From Nautiliales bacterium (GTDB lineage Bacteria; Campylobacterota; Campylobacteria; Campylobacterales; JAADDX01): DNA of 40,444 bases. Each line of letters begins with the position of its first letter. Positions within the stretch are counted from its first letter, which is position 1. Shown piece after piece: positions 16,480 through 25,354 of this stretch. The position numbers were made by a program, and so were the translations under genes. The stretch is taken from NCBI GenBank assembly GCA_030826765.1, contig JAUUDM010000015.1, positions 1 to 40,444 of the forward strand. Reading direction: 5' to 3'. The notes beneath the pieces are model-generated. The model saw nothing but the letters and a program-made list of their open reading frames with translations, had not been told where the DNA came from and did not search any database.

Positions 16480-17211
16480 TTAAATAATTTTTACAGCTGT
16501 TAAAACAAAAATTAAAACATACCACCATAAAAGTTGTTTTTTATGATTATTTGCTTGAATATTATGATAAGTTTTAATCCCAAAAAATACCCCTATCATT
16601 GAAAAAATAGCAATCAAAAATCCAAGTTTATAATCTACAAGACCATAACTTGATAAAGAAATAAATCCACTTGTAGAAGAAAACACTACAAAAAAGAGGC
16701 TCAAACTAACTGCTTTTTTGAGGTCATATCTAAGCATTCCTACTAAAATAGGTGTAATCATTACAGCCCCACCTACTCCCACACTAATAGCTATACTTCC
16801 TACAAAAACACCCACTAAAAATAGTAAAAATTTATTATTTATTTCATTATTTTCTTTACTTTCATAAGGTGCATAAAAAAATTTCATAATAGCAAATGCT
16901 AAAATAAATAAAAACATAAATCCTAAAAATTTACTTGAGAGATGACTAACTATAAACCCACTTAAACTAGCTCCTACTGCTCCACCTACTCCTAAAAATA
17001 CTCCTTCATTAAATCTTAAAAGCCCCTTTTTATAATTTAAAAGACTTCCAAACATACTACTAATCATCATTTGAGTTACACTAACTCCAACAGCAGTTTT
17101 AATATCAAGTCCTAAATATAATAAAATAGGTACTAAAATAGTTCCTCCACCTATTCCAAAAAATCCACTAAAAAATCCAGTAATTATCCCAGCAATTATA
17201 AATTCTATCAT
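16480..17211 (-). CDS. TSUP (TauE/SafE) family exporter
   Basis: This 243-residue integral membrane protein has two homologous halves, each opening with a glycine-rich motif (FGIGGGTILVPILLYLGL near 20; VGVGGAVMITPIL near 145), and about eight hydrophobic helices. TSUP proteins move sulfite, sulfonates or related anions. The exact substrate cannot be told. It heads the minus-strand transporter pair, preceded by AAGGA and a divergent promoter region shared with cheX. Confidence 0.88.
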   Translation of the reverse strand: MIEFIIAGIITGFFSGFFGIGGGTILVPILLYLGLDIKTAVGVSVTQMMISSMFGSLLNYKKGLLRFNEGVFLGVGGAVGASLSGFIVSHLSSKFLGFMFLFILAFAIMKFFYAPYESKENNEINNKFLLFLVGVFVGSIAISVGVGGAVMITPILVGMLRYDLKKAVSLSLFFVVFSSTSGFISLSSYGLVDYKLGFLIAIFSMIGVFFGIKTYHNIQANNHKKQLLWWYVLIFVLTAVKII

Positions 17212-17256
17212 TAAATTATATCCTTAAACAAATAAAATTAATTTTAATTTTAGCAA

Positions 17257-17279
17257 ATTATAACACTTTTTGATATAAT
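17257..17279. promoter_or_regulatory. Divergent -10 boxes for the TSUP gene and cheX
   Basis: TATAAT lies on the minus strand at 17262-17257, facing the TSUP gene, and on the plus strand at 17274-17279, facing cheX. The plus-strand box is in the context TGATATAATT, which recurs before the RluA-family gene and ppa. The cheX leader would be about 17 bases, with AAGGA ten bases or less from the ATG. Confidence 0.6.
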
Positions 17280-17301
17280 TCAAAAAAAGGATATAAATAA
17301 T

Positions 17302-17700
17302 ATGAATACTATTTTAAAAGATGCAATAAAAAATTATATTGAAAGTATTGAATCCAAAATTTCAGAATGTAAAGCAAATCCTAAAAAAGGGTACGTAGCC
17401 AAAATATCAATTAATGGTGATGAAAATATGGATATTTTCGTAGTAGTTCCTAAAAGAAAGCTTGATTATATAGCTGAACTTTGGTTTGGTGATAGTGATG
17501 ATTATGACAAAGAAGATTTAACAAAAGAAATAGCAAATCAAATAATTGGAAATGCTAAAATAATAGCAGCTAAAAAAGGAATTAATTTTGATATTTCAAC
17601 TCCTGAATATTTAGGAGAGTATCAAAATATAGAATATAATAATATTTTGAAATATAAATTTAAAAATAGATGTTTTTATATTTTAATGAAGGATAAATAA
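17302..17700 (+). CDS. cheX: CheX/CheC-type CheY-P phosphatase
   Basis: Proteins of this fold dephosphorylate CheY-P. The 132-residue product carries the phosphatase signature. Asp, three residues, Glu, two residues, Asn appear in DLTKEIAN (about 73-80), and a Pro follows 22 positions later in ISTPEYL. The flanking NQIIGNAK matches the helix seen in CheX and FliY. No signal peptide is present. It ends directly before fliN, so termination of flagellar-switch signalling and the C-ring protein are encoded together. Confidence 0.8.
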   Translation: MNTILKDAIKNYIESIESKISECKANPKKGYVAKISINGDENMDIFVVVPKRKLDYIAELWFGDSDDYDKEDLTKEIANQIIGNAKIIAAKKGINFDISTPEYLGEYQNIEYNNILKYKFKNRCFYILMKDK

Positions 17701-18024
17701 TTGCCAAAAAACGAACAAAATGATCCAACAGAAAAAATACTTCCTGATTATTCAGGATTACTGGATATGGAAGTTGTTTTCGAATCAGACCTAGGTAGAG
17801 TTGATAAAACTTTAAGAGAAATTTTGAAACTTGAAAAAGGTAGTGTTATTGATTTAGAAAAAGCTGCTGGAGAAAGTGTAGATGTTTATGTAAATGATAG
17901 AATTATAGGAAAAGGCGAAGTTATGGTATATGAAAAAAATTTAGCAATTAGACTTAATGAAGTACTTGATAGTAATGCAATACTTTATTATTTATCAAAG
18001 GAAAATTTGTGTATAGATTTATAA
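17701..18024 (+). CDS. fliN: Flagellar motor switch protein FliN
   Basis: FliN forms the base of the cytoplasmic C-ring and helps dock export substrates. The 107 residues are mostly the SpoA domain (about 28-100), with VFESDLGRVDKTLREILKLE, GSVIDLEKAAGESVDVYVN and GKGEVMVYEKNLAIRL, all standard. The start codon is TTG, immediately after the cheX stop, with AAGGA seven bases upstream. No ATG occurs before the conserved core. The C-terminus overlaps the next gene by 16 bases. Confidence 0.95.
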   Translation: MPKNEQNDPTEKILPDYSGLLDMEVVFESDLGRVDKTLREILKLEKGSVIDLEKAAGESVDVYVNDRIIGKGEVMVYEKNLAIRLNEVLDSNAILYYLSKENLCIDL

Positions 18025-18800
18025 TATTGTTTTTTCTTTTTGTATTTGCAAATGCAAGTTCAGTTTTAAATATAAGTTATTTTCCATTAAACAATAAAAT
18101 AGATATACTCTTTTCATTAGATAAACCTTTTAATGGTAAAATTATGTCTTTATCACAAAACAGTTATAAAATTACAAATATAAATTTAAATAGAATTGAG
18201 CAAAAAAAATTTCCAAATAATCTAAATATAATTATTTCACCACTTGATGAAAATAGTATTAATTTAAAACTGAATTACAAAAAATCTTTGAATATAAAAG
18301 CTTCTGTTACTGCCAAAGGATATGGACTTAGAATTAGAATAATAGGATTAGAAAATAAAAAATCTATATTAAAAACTAAAGATATACAAAATCAAAATCT
18401 AAATAACTTAAATGTAAATAATAGTTTTAATTATATAAATTATATAATGGTTATTGCAATTTTAATTTTTTTGATTATAATACTTCTTTATGTAAAGAAA
18501 AAAACATTACAAAAATTACCAAAATCACTCCAACAAGATAATTATAAAGTATTATATCAAAAAATGATAGACCCAAAAAATAGACTTGTTATGATTGAAG
18601 TATTTGATAAAAGATATCTTTTATTATTAGGTGATAAAAACAATATTTTACTTGATGATTTTTCAAAAGAATCTCAAGAAGATTTAAAAGATATCTCAAG
18701 TCAAAATGAATTTGGAAAACTTTTAGATGAAAAACTTGATGATGATAGACTAAATTTTATAAAAAATGCTAGTAAATTAAAGGAAAATGATGAATTTTGA
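18009..18800 (+). CDS. fliO: Flagellar biosynthesis protein FliO (Helicobacter-type, with periplasmic domain)
   Basis: FliO assists assembly of the FliPQR export gate. This 263-residue protein has a signal sequence (about 1-17), a periplasmic stretch (18-145), one membrane helix (about 146-166) and a cytoplasmic tail. In the tail, [21 protein letters not shown] is the FliO-like beta region. The call rests on this layout and on its place just after fliN; in Helicobacter pylori fliO is adjacent to fliN, as I recall. The GTG start is six bases after AAGGA inside fliN. The 3' end overlaps mnmG. Confidence 0.75.
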   Translation: MYRFIILFFLFVFANASSVLNISYFPLNNKIDILFSLDKPFNGKIMSLSQNSYKITNINLNRIEQKKFPNNLNIIISPLDENSINLKLNYKKSLNIKASVTAKGYGLRIRIIGLENKKSILKTKDIQNQNLNNLNVNNSFNYINYIMVIAILIFLIIILLYVKKKTLQKLPKSLQQDNYKVLYQKMIDPKNRLVMIEVFDKRYLLLLGDKNNILLDDFSKESQEDLKDISSQNEFGKLLDEKLDDDRLNFIKNASKLKENDEF

Positions 18801-20670
18801 ATATGATGTTATTGTAATTGGTGGTGGACATGCCGGAATAGAAGCTTGTTTAAGCAGTGCTAGAATGGGTAAAAAAACCTTACTTTTAACAATGCTTGTG
18901 GAACAAATTGGGGCGGCAAGTTGTAACCCTGCTATCGGTGGACTTGCAAAAGGACATTTAGTAAAAGAAATTGATGCTATGGGTGGAGAAATGGCAAAAC
19001 TTACTGATAAAGCAGGAATCCAATTTAGAATACTTAATGAAAATCGTGGTCCTGCCGTTAGAGGAAGTAGAGCTCAAATCGATATGGATGAATATAGAGT
19101 AGTTGCAAGAAATGTAGTTTTAAATACTCCAAATTTAGATGTTCGTCAAGAAATAGCCGAAGAAATTTTAGCTGAAAATGGAGAAGTAACTGGAGTTATT
19201 ACAGAACTTAAAAACACTTATAAAGCTAAAAAAGTTATTTTAACTGCTGGAACTTTTATGAAAGGACTTATGCATTTTGGCGAAACAAAAATCAAAGGTG
19301 GAAGATTCAACGAAAGAAGTGCTGAAAAACTAAGTGATAGTTTAAAAAATTTAGGATTTGAGCTTGAAAGATTAAAAACAGGAACTACCGCAAGACTTGA
19401 TGCTAAAAGCATTGATTTTAATAAAATGGAGATTCAACCAGGGGATGCTGAGCCTATTCCATTTAGTTTTTCAACAAACAAAGAAGAACTTAAAAACAAA
19501 AAACAGCTTCCATGTTATATTACTTATACAAATGAAACTACACATCAAATTATTAAAGATAACTTTTACAGAGCTCCTCTTTTTACTGGTCAAATAGAGG
19601 GAATTGGTCCAAGATATTGTCCAAGTATTGAAGATAAAATCAATAAATTTGCTGATAAAGATAGACATCATGTATTTGTAGAACCTCAAACAATTGATGC
19701 AACAGAATATTATATAAATGGACTTTCAACCTCACTTCCTATGGATGTTCAAGAAGATTTTATTCATTCAATCAAAGGTCTTGAAAATGCTAAAATAGTT
19801 AGATATGGATATGCAATTGAGTATGATTTTATCCAACCGACAAATCTAAAACATTCACTTGAAACTAAACAAATAAAAGGTCTTTATTTTGCCGGTCAAG
19901 TAAACGGGACAACTGGATATGAAGAAGCTGCTGCTCAAGGATTTATGGCTGGAATTAATGCAAGTTTGAGTTTAGATAATAAAGAGCCTTTAATTTTAAG
20001 AAGAGATGAAAGTTATATCGGAGTTTTAATTGATGATTTAGTTACAAAAGGAACGAAAGAGCCTTACAGAATGTTTACAAGTCGTGCTGAATTTAGACTA
20101 CTTCTTAGAGAAAGTAATGCTCATTTAAGACTTACTAAATATGGATATGAATTAGGTTTAGTAAGTGATGAATTTATGCAAAGAGTCAATAAACTCGAAA
20201 TTGAAATAAAAAAAGGAATGGAAATTTTACACAACTCATTTTTAACACCAAGTAAAGAAAATAATCAATTCTTAGCAAGTATAGAAGAAGGTTATATTAC
20301 AGATAAAGTATCTAAACAAGTAATTGCAGCAAGACATAGTTTTACAAAAGAAAAACTTTTAAAATTAGCTCCTGAATTAAAAGAATTTAGTGATGAAGCA
20401 ATTGAACAAATCCTAATAGAAGCAAAATATCATCATTATATTAAAAAACAAGAAGCTCAAATAAATAAAATGAAAAGTATGCTTCAAGTAAAAATTCCTG
20501 AAGATTTCGAATACAAAGGAATTCCTGGTCTTAGTATAGAAATAATTGAAAAACTTTCATCAATAAAACCAAATACTCTATTTCAAGCAAGTGAAATTAG
20601 TGGTGTAACACCTGCAGCTATCGATATAGTTCATATGTGGATAAAAATGAGAGAAAAAGGACAAAAATGA
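18790..20670 (+). CDS. mnmG: tRNA uridine-5-carboxymethylaminomethyl modification enzyme MnmG
   Basis: MnmG, with MnmE, adds the carboxymethylaminomethyl group to wobble uridine 34 of several tRNAs. It has the FAD motif [11 protein letters not shown] (9-19), CNPAIGG, the long insert typical of the family, [19 protein letters not shown], and the C-terminal helical domain that binds MnmE (about 550-626). Two adjacent ATGs exist; the second (18790) is better spaced from AAAGGA and was used, the first adds only Met. The stop overlaps the next start (ATGA). MnmE is not in this window. Confidence 0.96.
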   Translation: MNFEYDVIVIGGGHAGIEACLSSARMGKKTLLLTMLVEQIGAASCNPAIGGLAKGHLVKEIDAMGGEMAKLTDKAGIQFRILNENRGPAVRGSRAQIDMDEYRVVARNVVLNTPNLDVRQEIAEEILAENGEVTGVITELKNTYKAKKVILTAGTFMKGLMHFGETKIKGGRFNERSAEKLSDSLKNLGFELERLKTGTTARLDAKSIDFNKMEIQPGDAEPIPFSFSTNKEELKNKKQLPCYITYTNETTHQIIKDNFYRAPLFTGQIEGIGPRYCPSIEDKINKFADKDRHHVFVEPQTIDATEYYINGLSTSLPMDVQEDFIHSIKGLENAKIVRYGYAIEYDFIQPTNLKHSLETKQIKGLYFAGQVNGTTGYEEAAAQGFMAGINASLSLDNKEPLILRRDESYIGVLIDDLVTKGTKEPYRMFTSRAEFRLLLRESNAHLRLTKYGYELGLVSDEFMQRVNKLEIEIKKGMEILHNSFLTPSKENNQFLASIEEGYITDKVSKQVIAARHSFTKEKLLKLAPELKEFSDEAIEQILIEAKYHHYIKKQEAQINKMKSMLQVKIPEDFEYKGIPGLSIEIIEKLSSIKPNTLFQASEISGVTPAAIDIVHMWIKMREKGQK

Positions 20671-20942
20671 TTTATGTTTATGTTGATACAAAAAAAGATT
20701 ATATAACAAAAATTGAAGAAGCTTTAAATAAAGCAATTAATTTAGGACTTAAAGATTTTAGATTTTTAGTAAATGACATCAGAAGTATTGATTATTTAAG
20801 AGAGAAAGGGTATAAAGCTATAAATTTAGACTCTTTTGAAGATGTTTTTAATATAGTGACACATGATGATGAACTATATTATCAAACAGATGAAAATGAC
20901 GAATTTGTAAAAATTCAATATTCAAATGCAAAAAAAATTTAA
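20667..20942 (+). CDS. Small hypothetical protein between mnmG and dapD
   Basis: This is a 91-residue acidic protein with no known family to me. It begins [20 protein letters not shown]. It alternates predicted strands and helices ([28 protein letters not shown]) and has no signal peptide or membrane helix. The ATG overlaps the mnmG stop by four bases and follows AAAAGGAC. An open frame ten codons farther up is inside mnmG and lacks a site. dapD starts 12 bases after its end, so mnmG, this gene and dapD are likely one transcript. Confidence 0.8.
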   Translation: MIYVYVDTKKDYITKIEEALNKAINLGLKDFRFLVNDIRSIDYLREKGYKAINLDSFEDVFNIVTHDDELYYQTDENDEFVKIQYSNAKKI

Positions 20943-20954
20943 GGAGAAAATAAA

Positions 20955-22145
20955 ATGATAAAAACAAAAGAAGAATTTAAAGAATTAGTAGCAAGTATAG
21001 AGGATTTTGAAGGATATAAAAAGCCATTAGCTTTTGGTGTAGCAAGAGTTGATTTTGGTCAAATTAATACTGATAAAGTAATTCAAGCAGTATACCCATT
21101 AGTAAATTGGAATGAAAATTTCGGAAGTGGTGCCGTAATTATTAAAGCTTTAATAGAAAATGGAATTGCTGTTGATTTTAATGCAAGTGAAATAACAGCA
21201 ACTCTAAATGCTGATATTGTAAATGATGTTTTAGAAATGTTTAATCCATTTTTAGAAGAAGCAAAAGCTGATAAAAAAACACATAAAAATATTCAAGTAT
21301 TTTTAACTTTACAAGAACTTTTTGAAGAACATGAGTATAATAATTATAAAGTAACTATTCTTTTTAGTGATGATGCTCCAAAAAGTGTAGAAAGCGTATA
21401 TCTTAAACTTTATGCTTTATCTTTAGGAAAAGCAAAACTTAGAGGAATTAATTTAAATGGTGCATTTGGTGTTTTACCAAACTTAGCTTGGACTGGAAAT
21501 ATTCCTATTGAATTAGATTATTTAAGAGAAAATGAAATTGAGCTTAAACTTAGAGATGAATATCCTGAAATTGATTTTGTAGATAAATTCCCTAGATTCC
21601 TTCAACATATAATTCCTGCTGATAATACGAGAATTTTAGATACTTCAAAAGTTAGATTTGGAGCTCAACTTGCAGCTGGAACAACAGTTATGCCAGGGGC
21701 AAGTTATATTAACTTTAATGCTGGAACTGAAGGTGCCGTAATGGTAGAAGGTAGAATCTCTTCAAGTGCTGTTGTTAAAAAAGGTGCTGATGTTGGTGGT
21801 GGTGCTTCTATTTTAGGTGTATTATCTGGAACAAATGGAAATCCTGTAACAATTGGAGAAAACACTCTTCTTGGAGCAAACTCAGTAACTGGTATTCCTT
21901 TGGGTGATGGATGTATCGTAGATGCTGGAATAGCTGTTTTAGAAGGAACAAAAATCACTATTAGTGAAAAAGAAAGAGCAAAAATCAAAGAAGTAAATCC
22001 TGAATTTGATGATAGAAAAGAAGTTTATAAAGGACTTGAACTTGCAGGACTAAATGGAATTCATTATAGATTCAATACAACAACTGGAAAAATGGTTGCA
22101 TTTAGAAGTGTTAGAGAAGTTAAATTAAATGAAGAACTTCATTAA
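20955..22145 (+). CDS. dapD: Tetrahydrodipicolinate N-succinyltransferase
   Basis: DapD succinylates tetrahydrodipicolinate in the lysine and diaminopimelate pathway, feeding peptidoglycan. The 396-residue protein is of the long form found in Campylobacterota. An N-terminal alpha/beta part (1-225) is followed by a hexapeptide-repeat beta helix (about 230-350), including AAGTTVMPGASYINFNAG and VDVGGGASILGVLSG-like turns. The C-terminal part ends FRSVREVKLNEELH. The start follows AAGGAG seven to nine bases upstream. Confidence 0.93.
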   Translation: MIKTKEEFKELVASIEDFEGYKKPLAFGVARVDFGQINTDKVIQAVYPLVNWNENFGSGAVIIKALIENGIAVDFNASEITATLNADIVNDVLEMFNPFLEEAKADKKTHKNIQVFLTLQELFEEHEYNNYKVTILFSDDAPKSVESVYLKLYALSLGKAKLRGINLNGAFGVLPNLAWTGNIPIELDYLRENEIELKLRDEYPEIDFVDKFPRFLQHIIPADNTRILDTSKVRFGAQLAAGTTVMPGASYINFNAGTEGAVMVEGRISSSAVVKKGADVGGGASILGVLSGTNGNPVTIGENTLLGANSVTGIPLGDGCIVDAGIAVLEGTKITISEKERAKIKEVNPEFDDRKEVYKGLELAGLNGIHYRFNTTTGKMVAFRSVREVKLNEELH

Positions 22146-22150
22146 TTTGA

Positions 22151-22167
22151 TATAATTTACAAAAAGG
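22151..22167 (+). promoter_or_regulatory. -10 box and ribosome binding site of the RluA-family gene
   Basis: TATAAT at 22151-22156 in the context TTTGATATAATTT starts only five bases after the dapD stop. Transcription should begin near 22162, almost on the AAAAAGG ribosome binding site (22161-22167). The leader would be about a dozen bases long before the ATT codons at 22172 and 22175. The close coupling of promoter, site and coding frame supports an ATT start. Confidence 0.55.
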
Positions 22168-22174
22168 TTTTATT

Positions 22175-23104
22175 ATTAGATTAGATATTTATTTAAAAGA
22201 AGAAATTAGTTCAAGCAGGAATCAAATAACAAACTTAATTAAGAATGGTTTTGTAAAAGTAAACAATAAAACTATTACAAAACCATCTTTTAAAGTTAGT
22301 CCTAACGATAAAATAGAGTATGAATTTCAAACTCTAGAAGAGCCAAAAGAATATAAAGTTAACTTTGATATAGAAATTATTTATGAAGATAATGAAATTT
22401 TAGTAGTAAATAAACCTCCACATTTAGTAGTTCATCCAGCACCTAGTGTAAAAGAGGCTACTCTTGTGGATTGGTTAAAATCAAAAAATATTCGTCTTTC
22501 TACTATTTCAGGAGAAGAAAGACACGGAATAGTTCATAGAATTGATAAAGAAACAAGTGGTGCTTTAGTTATAGCTAAAACAAATGAAGCTCATCAATTT
22601 TTAAGTGAGCAATTAAGTGATAAAAGTATGGGAAGATATTATTTAGCTATAATTGATTTACCATTAAAAGAAGATACAGAAATTGATAAACCAATAGGTA
22701 GAAATCCTAAAAACAGATTAAAAAATTGTGTTATAAATAATGGTAAAACAGCTAAAACAAGATTTATAAAACTATGCAAAGAGAAAGAAGAATTAATTGC
22801 TTGTAAACTTTTTACAGGAAGAACTCATCAAATAAGAGTTCATTTAAATTCTATAAATAGACATATTATTGGAGATGAGCTGTATGGTGCGAAGGAGAGT
22901 TCGGATAGAATTTTGCTTCATGCTTATATATTATACCTAATACATCCAAAAACCAAAAAGTTAATGCAGTTTAAAGCACCACTTTTTGATGATATGAAAG
23001 AAAAAATAAATCAAATTTGCAAGGAAGAAACAGATGAAAAGCTTAATGAAAACTACATTATCGATAGGTTCACTAATTTTACTAATTACAGGTTGTACTC
23101 CTAA
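22175..23104 (+). CDS. rluD: RluA-family pseudouridine synthase with S4 domain, probable ATT start
   Basis: This family converts uridines of 23S rRNA (or tRNA) to pseudouridine. Read from ATT at 22175 it has 309 residues: an S4 RNA-binding domain (about 1-60, IRLDIYLKEEISSSRNQI), motif I (ILVVNKPPHLVVHPA), and the catalytic loop GIVHRIDKETSGALV with Asp124. GRTHQIRVHL is the next family motif. The frame upstream contains no ATG, GTG or TTG between an in-frame TGA and RLD. The first conventional start, GTG at 22466, would delete the S4 domain and motif I. The ATT at 22175 is seven bases after AAAAAGG. The 3' end overlaps the next gene by 71 bases. The RluD assignment within the family is by similarity of layout; RluC is possible. 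Confidence 0.85.
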   Translation: MRLDIYLKEEISSSRNQITNLIKNGFVKVNNKTITKPSFKVSPNDKIEYEFQTLEEPKEYKVNFDIEIIYEDNEILVVNKPPHLVVHPAPSVKEATLVDWLKSKNIRLSTISGEERHGIVHRIDKETSGALVIAKTNEAHQFLSEQLSDKSMGRYYLAIIDLPLKEDTEIDKPIGRNPKNRLKNCVINNGKTAKTRFIKLCKEKEELIACKLFTGRTHQIRVHLNSINRHIIGDELYGAKESSDRILLHAYILYLIHPKTKKLMQFKAPLFDDMKEKINQICKEETDEKLNENYIIDRFTNFTNYRLYS

Positions 23105-24227
23105 TAAGCCTATTAAAAGTTCACCAAATATCCCTCAAGTAGGATATGTTCACTCTTTATCTGATAGAAATGCTATTGCTTTAGAATGGAAAATAGTAAA
23201 TAGACCAAGTATTGCAGGATACTACATCCAAAAAAGTGAAGATAAAAAACATTATGAAACAATAAAAAAAATAGAAAATAGATATCAAACTCACTGGAGT
23301 GATACTAATGTAAAACCAAATCATACGTATTTTTATAAAATATCAACTTACAATCAAAAAGGTATCCCCTCATATGCAAAATTTATACAAGCTCATACAT
23401 TAGGACTAATAGAACCAGTTCCTTTTATAGCTAATGCAAATTTAAAAGCAAAAGGAATGATAAAAATAATATTTAGACCAAATCCAAATGAAAGAATTGA
23501 AAAATATAAAATTCAAAGATTTAATGATAAAAATGGTGAGTGGAAAACAATAGATACGATAAAACCAAGACTTAGTGCTGAATATATAGATAAAGGATTA
23601 GTTGATGGTAAAATATATCAATATAGAATCATTTCAGTTAGTTATGATGATTTAGAATCACTTCCTTCAAAAGTCCTAACTACTAAAACATTACAAAAAC
23701 CTGCGATTATTATTCAAGCTATAGCTACAAATGATTTACCAAAACAGATACATGTAAGTTGGAATAGAGTAAAAACAGCTGTAAAATATAATATTTACGA
23801 ATCAGACTTTCCAACAGGTAATTTTACATTAAAATCAACTACAAAAAATAACTTTTATGATGATATAATCCAAAAAGATGGAGTTGCAAGATACTATAAA
23901 ATTACATCTGTTGACAAATATGGTATAGAGTCAATGATGCCTAAGAATCCAGTAATGGGTTCAACTTTATCAATACCTGCAAAGCCTATTGTTTCAATTG
24001 TAAGGGGAAATAATTTTATTAAATTTATATTATCTTCACCTGATGGAAGAGCTGTAAAATATTTAGTAAAAAAAGATGATGGAGATAAAGTATTAAAAAT
24101 TCATAATGTTCATAATGGATGGACTGATACAAATATAAAGCCTAAAAAAAATTATACATATAAAATTTATGCAATAGATAAAAATGGACTTGTTTCAAAT
24201 CCAAATGAAGTTGAGGTCAATTTCTAA
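23034..24227 (+). CDS. Fibronectin type III repeat lipoprotein (FlpA-like)
   Basis: The 397-residue protein has a lipoprotein signal ending LITGC, with Cys21 as the lipidated residue. About four FN3-type modules of 85-95 residues follow (near 35-125, 128-220, 222-308, 312-397), each with the Tyr-rich Y.Y.I pattern. Its neighbours match those of flpA (Cj1279c) in Campylobacter jejuni, a surface adhesin for fibronectin, as I recall. In an organism without an animal host the role is more likely envelope structure or attachment to other surfaces. The start follows AAGGA by eight bases, and the final base is shared with the trmB start. Confidence 0.85.
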   Translation: MKSLMKTTLSIGSLILLITGCTPNKPIKSSPNIPQVGYVHSLSDRNAIALEWKIVNRPSIAGYYIQKSEDKKHYETIKKIENRYQTHWSDTNVKPNHTYFYKISTYNQKGIPSYAKFIQAHTLGLIEPVPFIANANLKAKGMIKIIFRPNPNERIEKYKIQRFNDKNGEWKTIDTIKPRLSAEYIDKGLVDGKIYQYRIISVSYDDLESLPSKVLTTKTLQKPAIIIQAIATNDLPKQIHVSWNRVKTAVKYNIYESDFPTGNFTLKSTTKNNFYDDIIQKDGVARYYKITSVDKYGIESMMPKNPVMGSTLSIPAKPIVSIVRGNNFIKFILSSPDGRAVKYLVKKDDGDKVLKIHNVHNGWTDTNIKPKKNYTYKIYAIDKNGLVSNPNEVEVNF

Positions 24228-25354
24228 TGCCTCACTTATTTATAGACAAAATTAAAAAAATTAAGTTTCCAATAAAAAGTGGAGATGTTGAATTTTTATT
24301 TAAAGTAGATGATTTAATTGCTTGTAAAGTAGAAAATAAAACTTTTTTTATAAGTGTTAGAAAAAAAGGCGATAAATATCTACTTAAATATGACAAAATA
24401 ACTCGTCCTGTTTCTTCACTACTAAAAAAAGCCTATAAAGAATTTATAAATTTAACAAATGCAAATATTTTAACTTCAAATGTAGAAGGAATTAAAGACA
24501 AAGTTTCAAATACCCAAGAATATATGTTGACAATCAATGATAAATTTAATTTTGATAAAGAAATAATTGTTGAAATTGGATTTGGAAGTGGAACTCATCT
24601 ATTACATTTAGCTAAGACTTATCCTGATAAAATTATTATCGGAATAGAAATTCATAAACCATCAATTGAGCAGATTTTAAGAAGAATAAAACACGAGAAC
24701 ATTACAAATATTAGAATAATTGATTATGATGGAAGACTTGTTTTAAGTAAAATAAACTCAAACAAAGTTCATTCTATTTATGTTCATTTTCCAATTCCAT
24801 GGGATAAAAAACCACATAGAAGAGTAATTAGTAAATATTTCATAAATGAATCTATAAGAGTTCTTAAAAAAGATGGATTTTTACATCTAAGAACTGATAG
24901 TGATAATTATTTTGAATATAGCTTTAATGAATTTATGAATTTAAATCAAAATGAACTTAAAATATATAAAAACAGAAATTTAGAAGTAGTAAGTAAATAT
25001 GAGTCTCGCTGGAAAAAAATGGAAAAAAATATCTATGATATTTTTATGATAAGCAATGATATTTCTAAAGATTTAGATGAAAAATTTGATTTTACTTTTG
25101 GATGTTTAGATGCTACAAAGGCTGAAAGGAAAGCATATCTTTTTGATGAATTTGTAATTCATTTTGAAAGAATTGAAAAAATTGACGAAGAAAATTATTT
25201 ACTAAAAGTAACAATGGGTGCTTTTGAAAGACCTGAACATTTATATATAATTGCTGGTAAAAAAAGTTATTATTTCAATAAACCAATTGAACATAAATTA
25301 AATCAAAAAGTACATGATACATTAAAAGGTATATTGAAATGTCAAAAGTCATAA
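24227..25354 (+). CDS. trmB: tRNA (guanine-N7-)-methyltransferase, long Campylobacterota form
   Basis: TrmB methylates G46 in the variable loop of tRNAs. The central domain (about 95-270) has the SAM motif VEIGFGSGTHLLHLA, the GIEIHKPSI acidic loop and the active-site segment YVHFPIPWDKKPHRRV. The protein is 375 residues, longer than E. coli TrmB, with about 95 extra residues at the N-terminus and 90 at the C-terminus (FERPEHLYIIAGKKS). As I recall this is usual in Campylobacter. The end overlaps ftsE by 16 bases. Confidence 0.92.
   Translation: MPHLFIDKIKKIKFPIKSGDVEFLFKVDDLIACKVENKTFFISVRKKGDKYLLKYDKITRPVSSLLKKAYKEFINLTNANILTSNVEGIKDKVSNTQEYMLTINDKFNFDKEIIVEIGFGSGTHLLHLAKTYPDKIIIGIEIHKPSIEQILRRIKHENITNIRIIDYDGRLVLSKINSNKVHSIYVHFPIPWDKKPHRRVISKYFINESIRVLKKDGFLHLRTDSDNYFEYSFNEFMNLNQNELKIYKNRNLEVVSKYESRWKKMEKNIYDIFMISNDISKDLDEKFDFTFGCLDATKAERKAYLFDEFVIHFERIEKIDEENYLLKVTMGAFERPEHLYIIAGKKSYYFNKPIEHKLNQKVHDTLKGILKCQKS

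Noticed and set aside
22466-23104. GTG at 22466 as the start of the RluA-family gene
   Set aside because: It would remove the S4 domain and motif I (VNKPPHLVVHPA), both open in the same frame upstream and clearly homologous.
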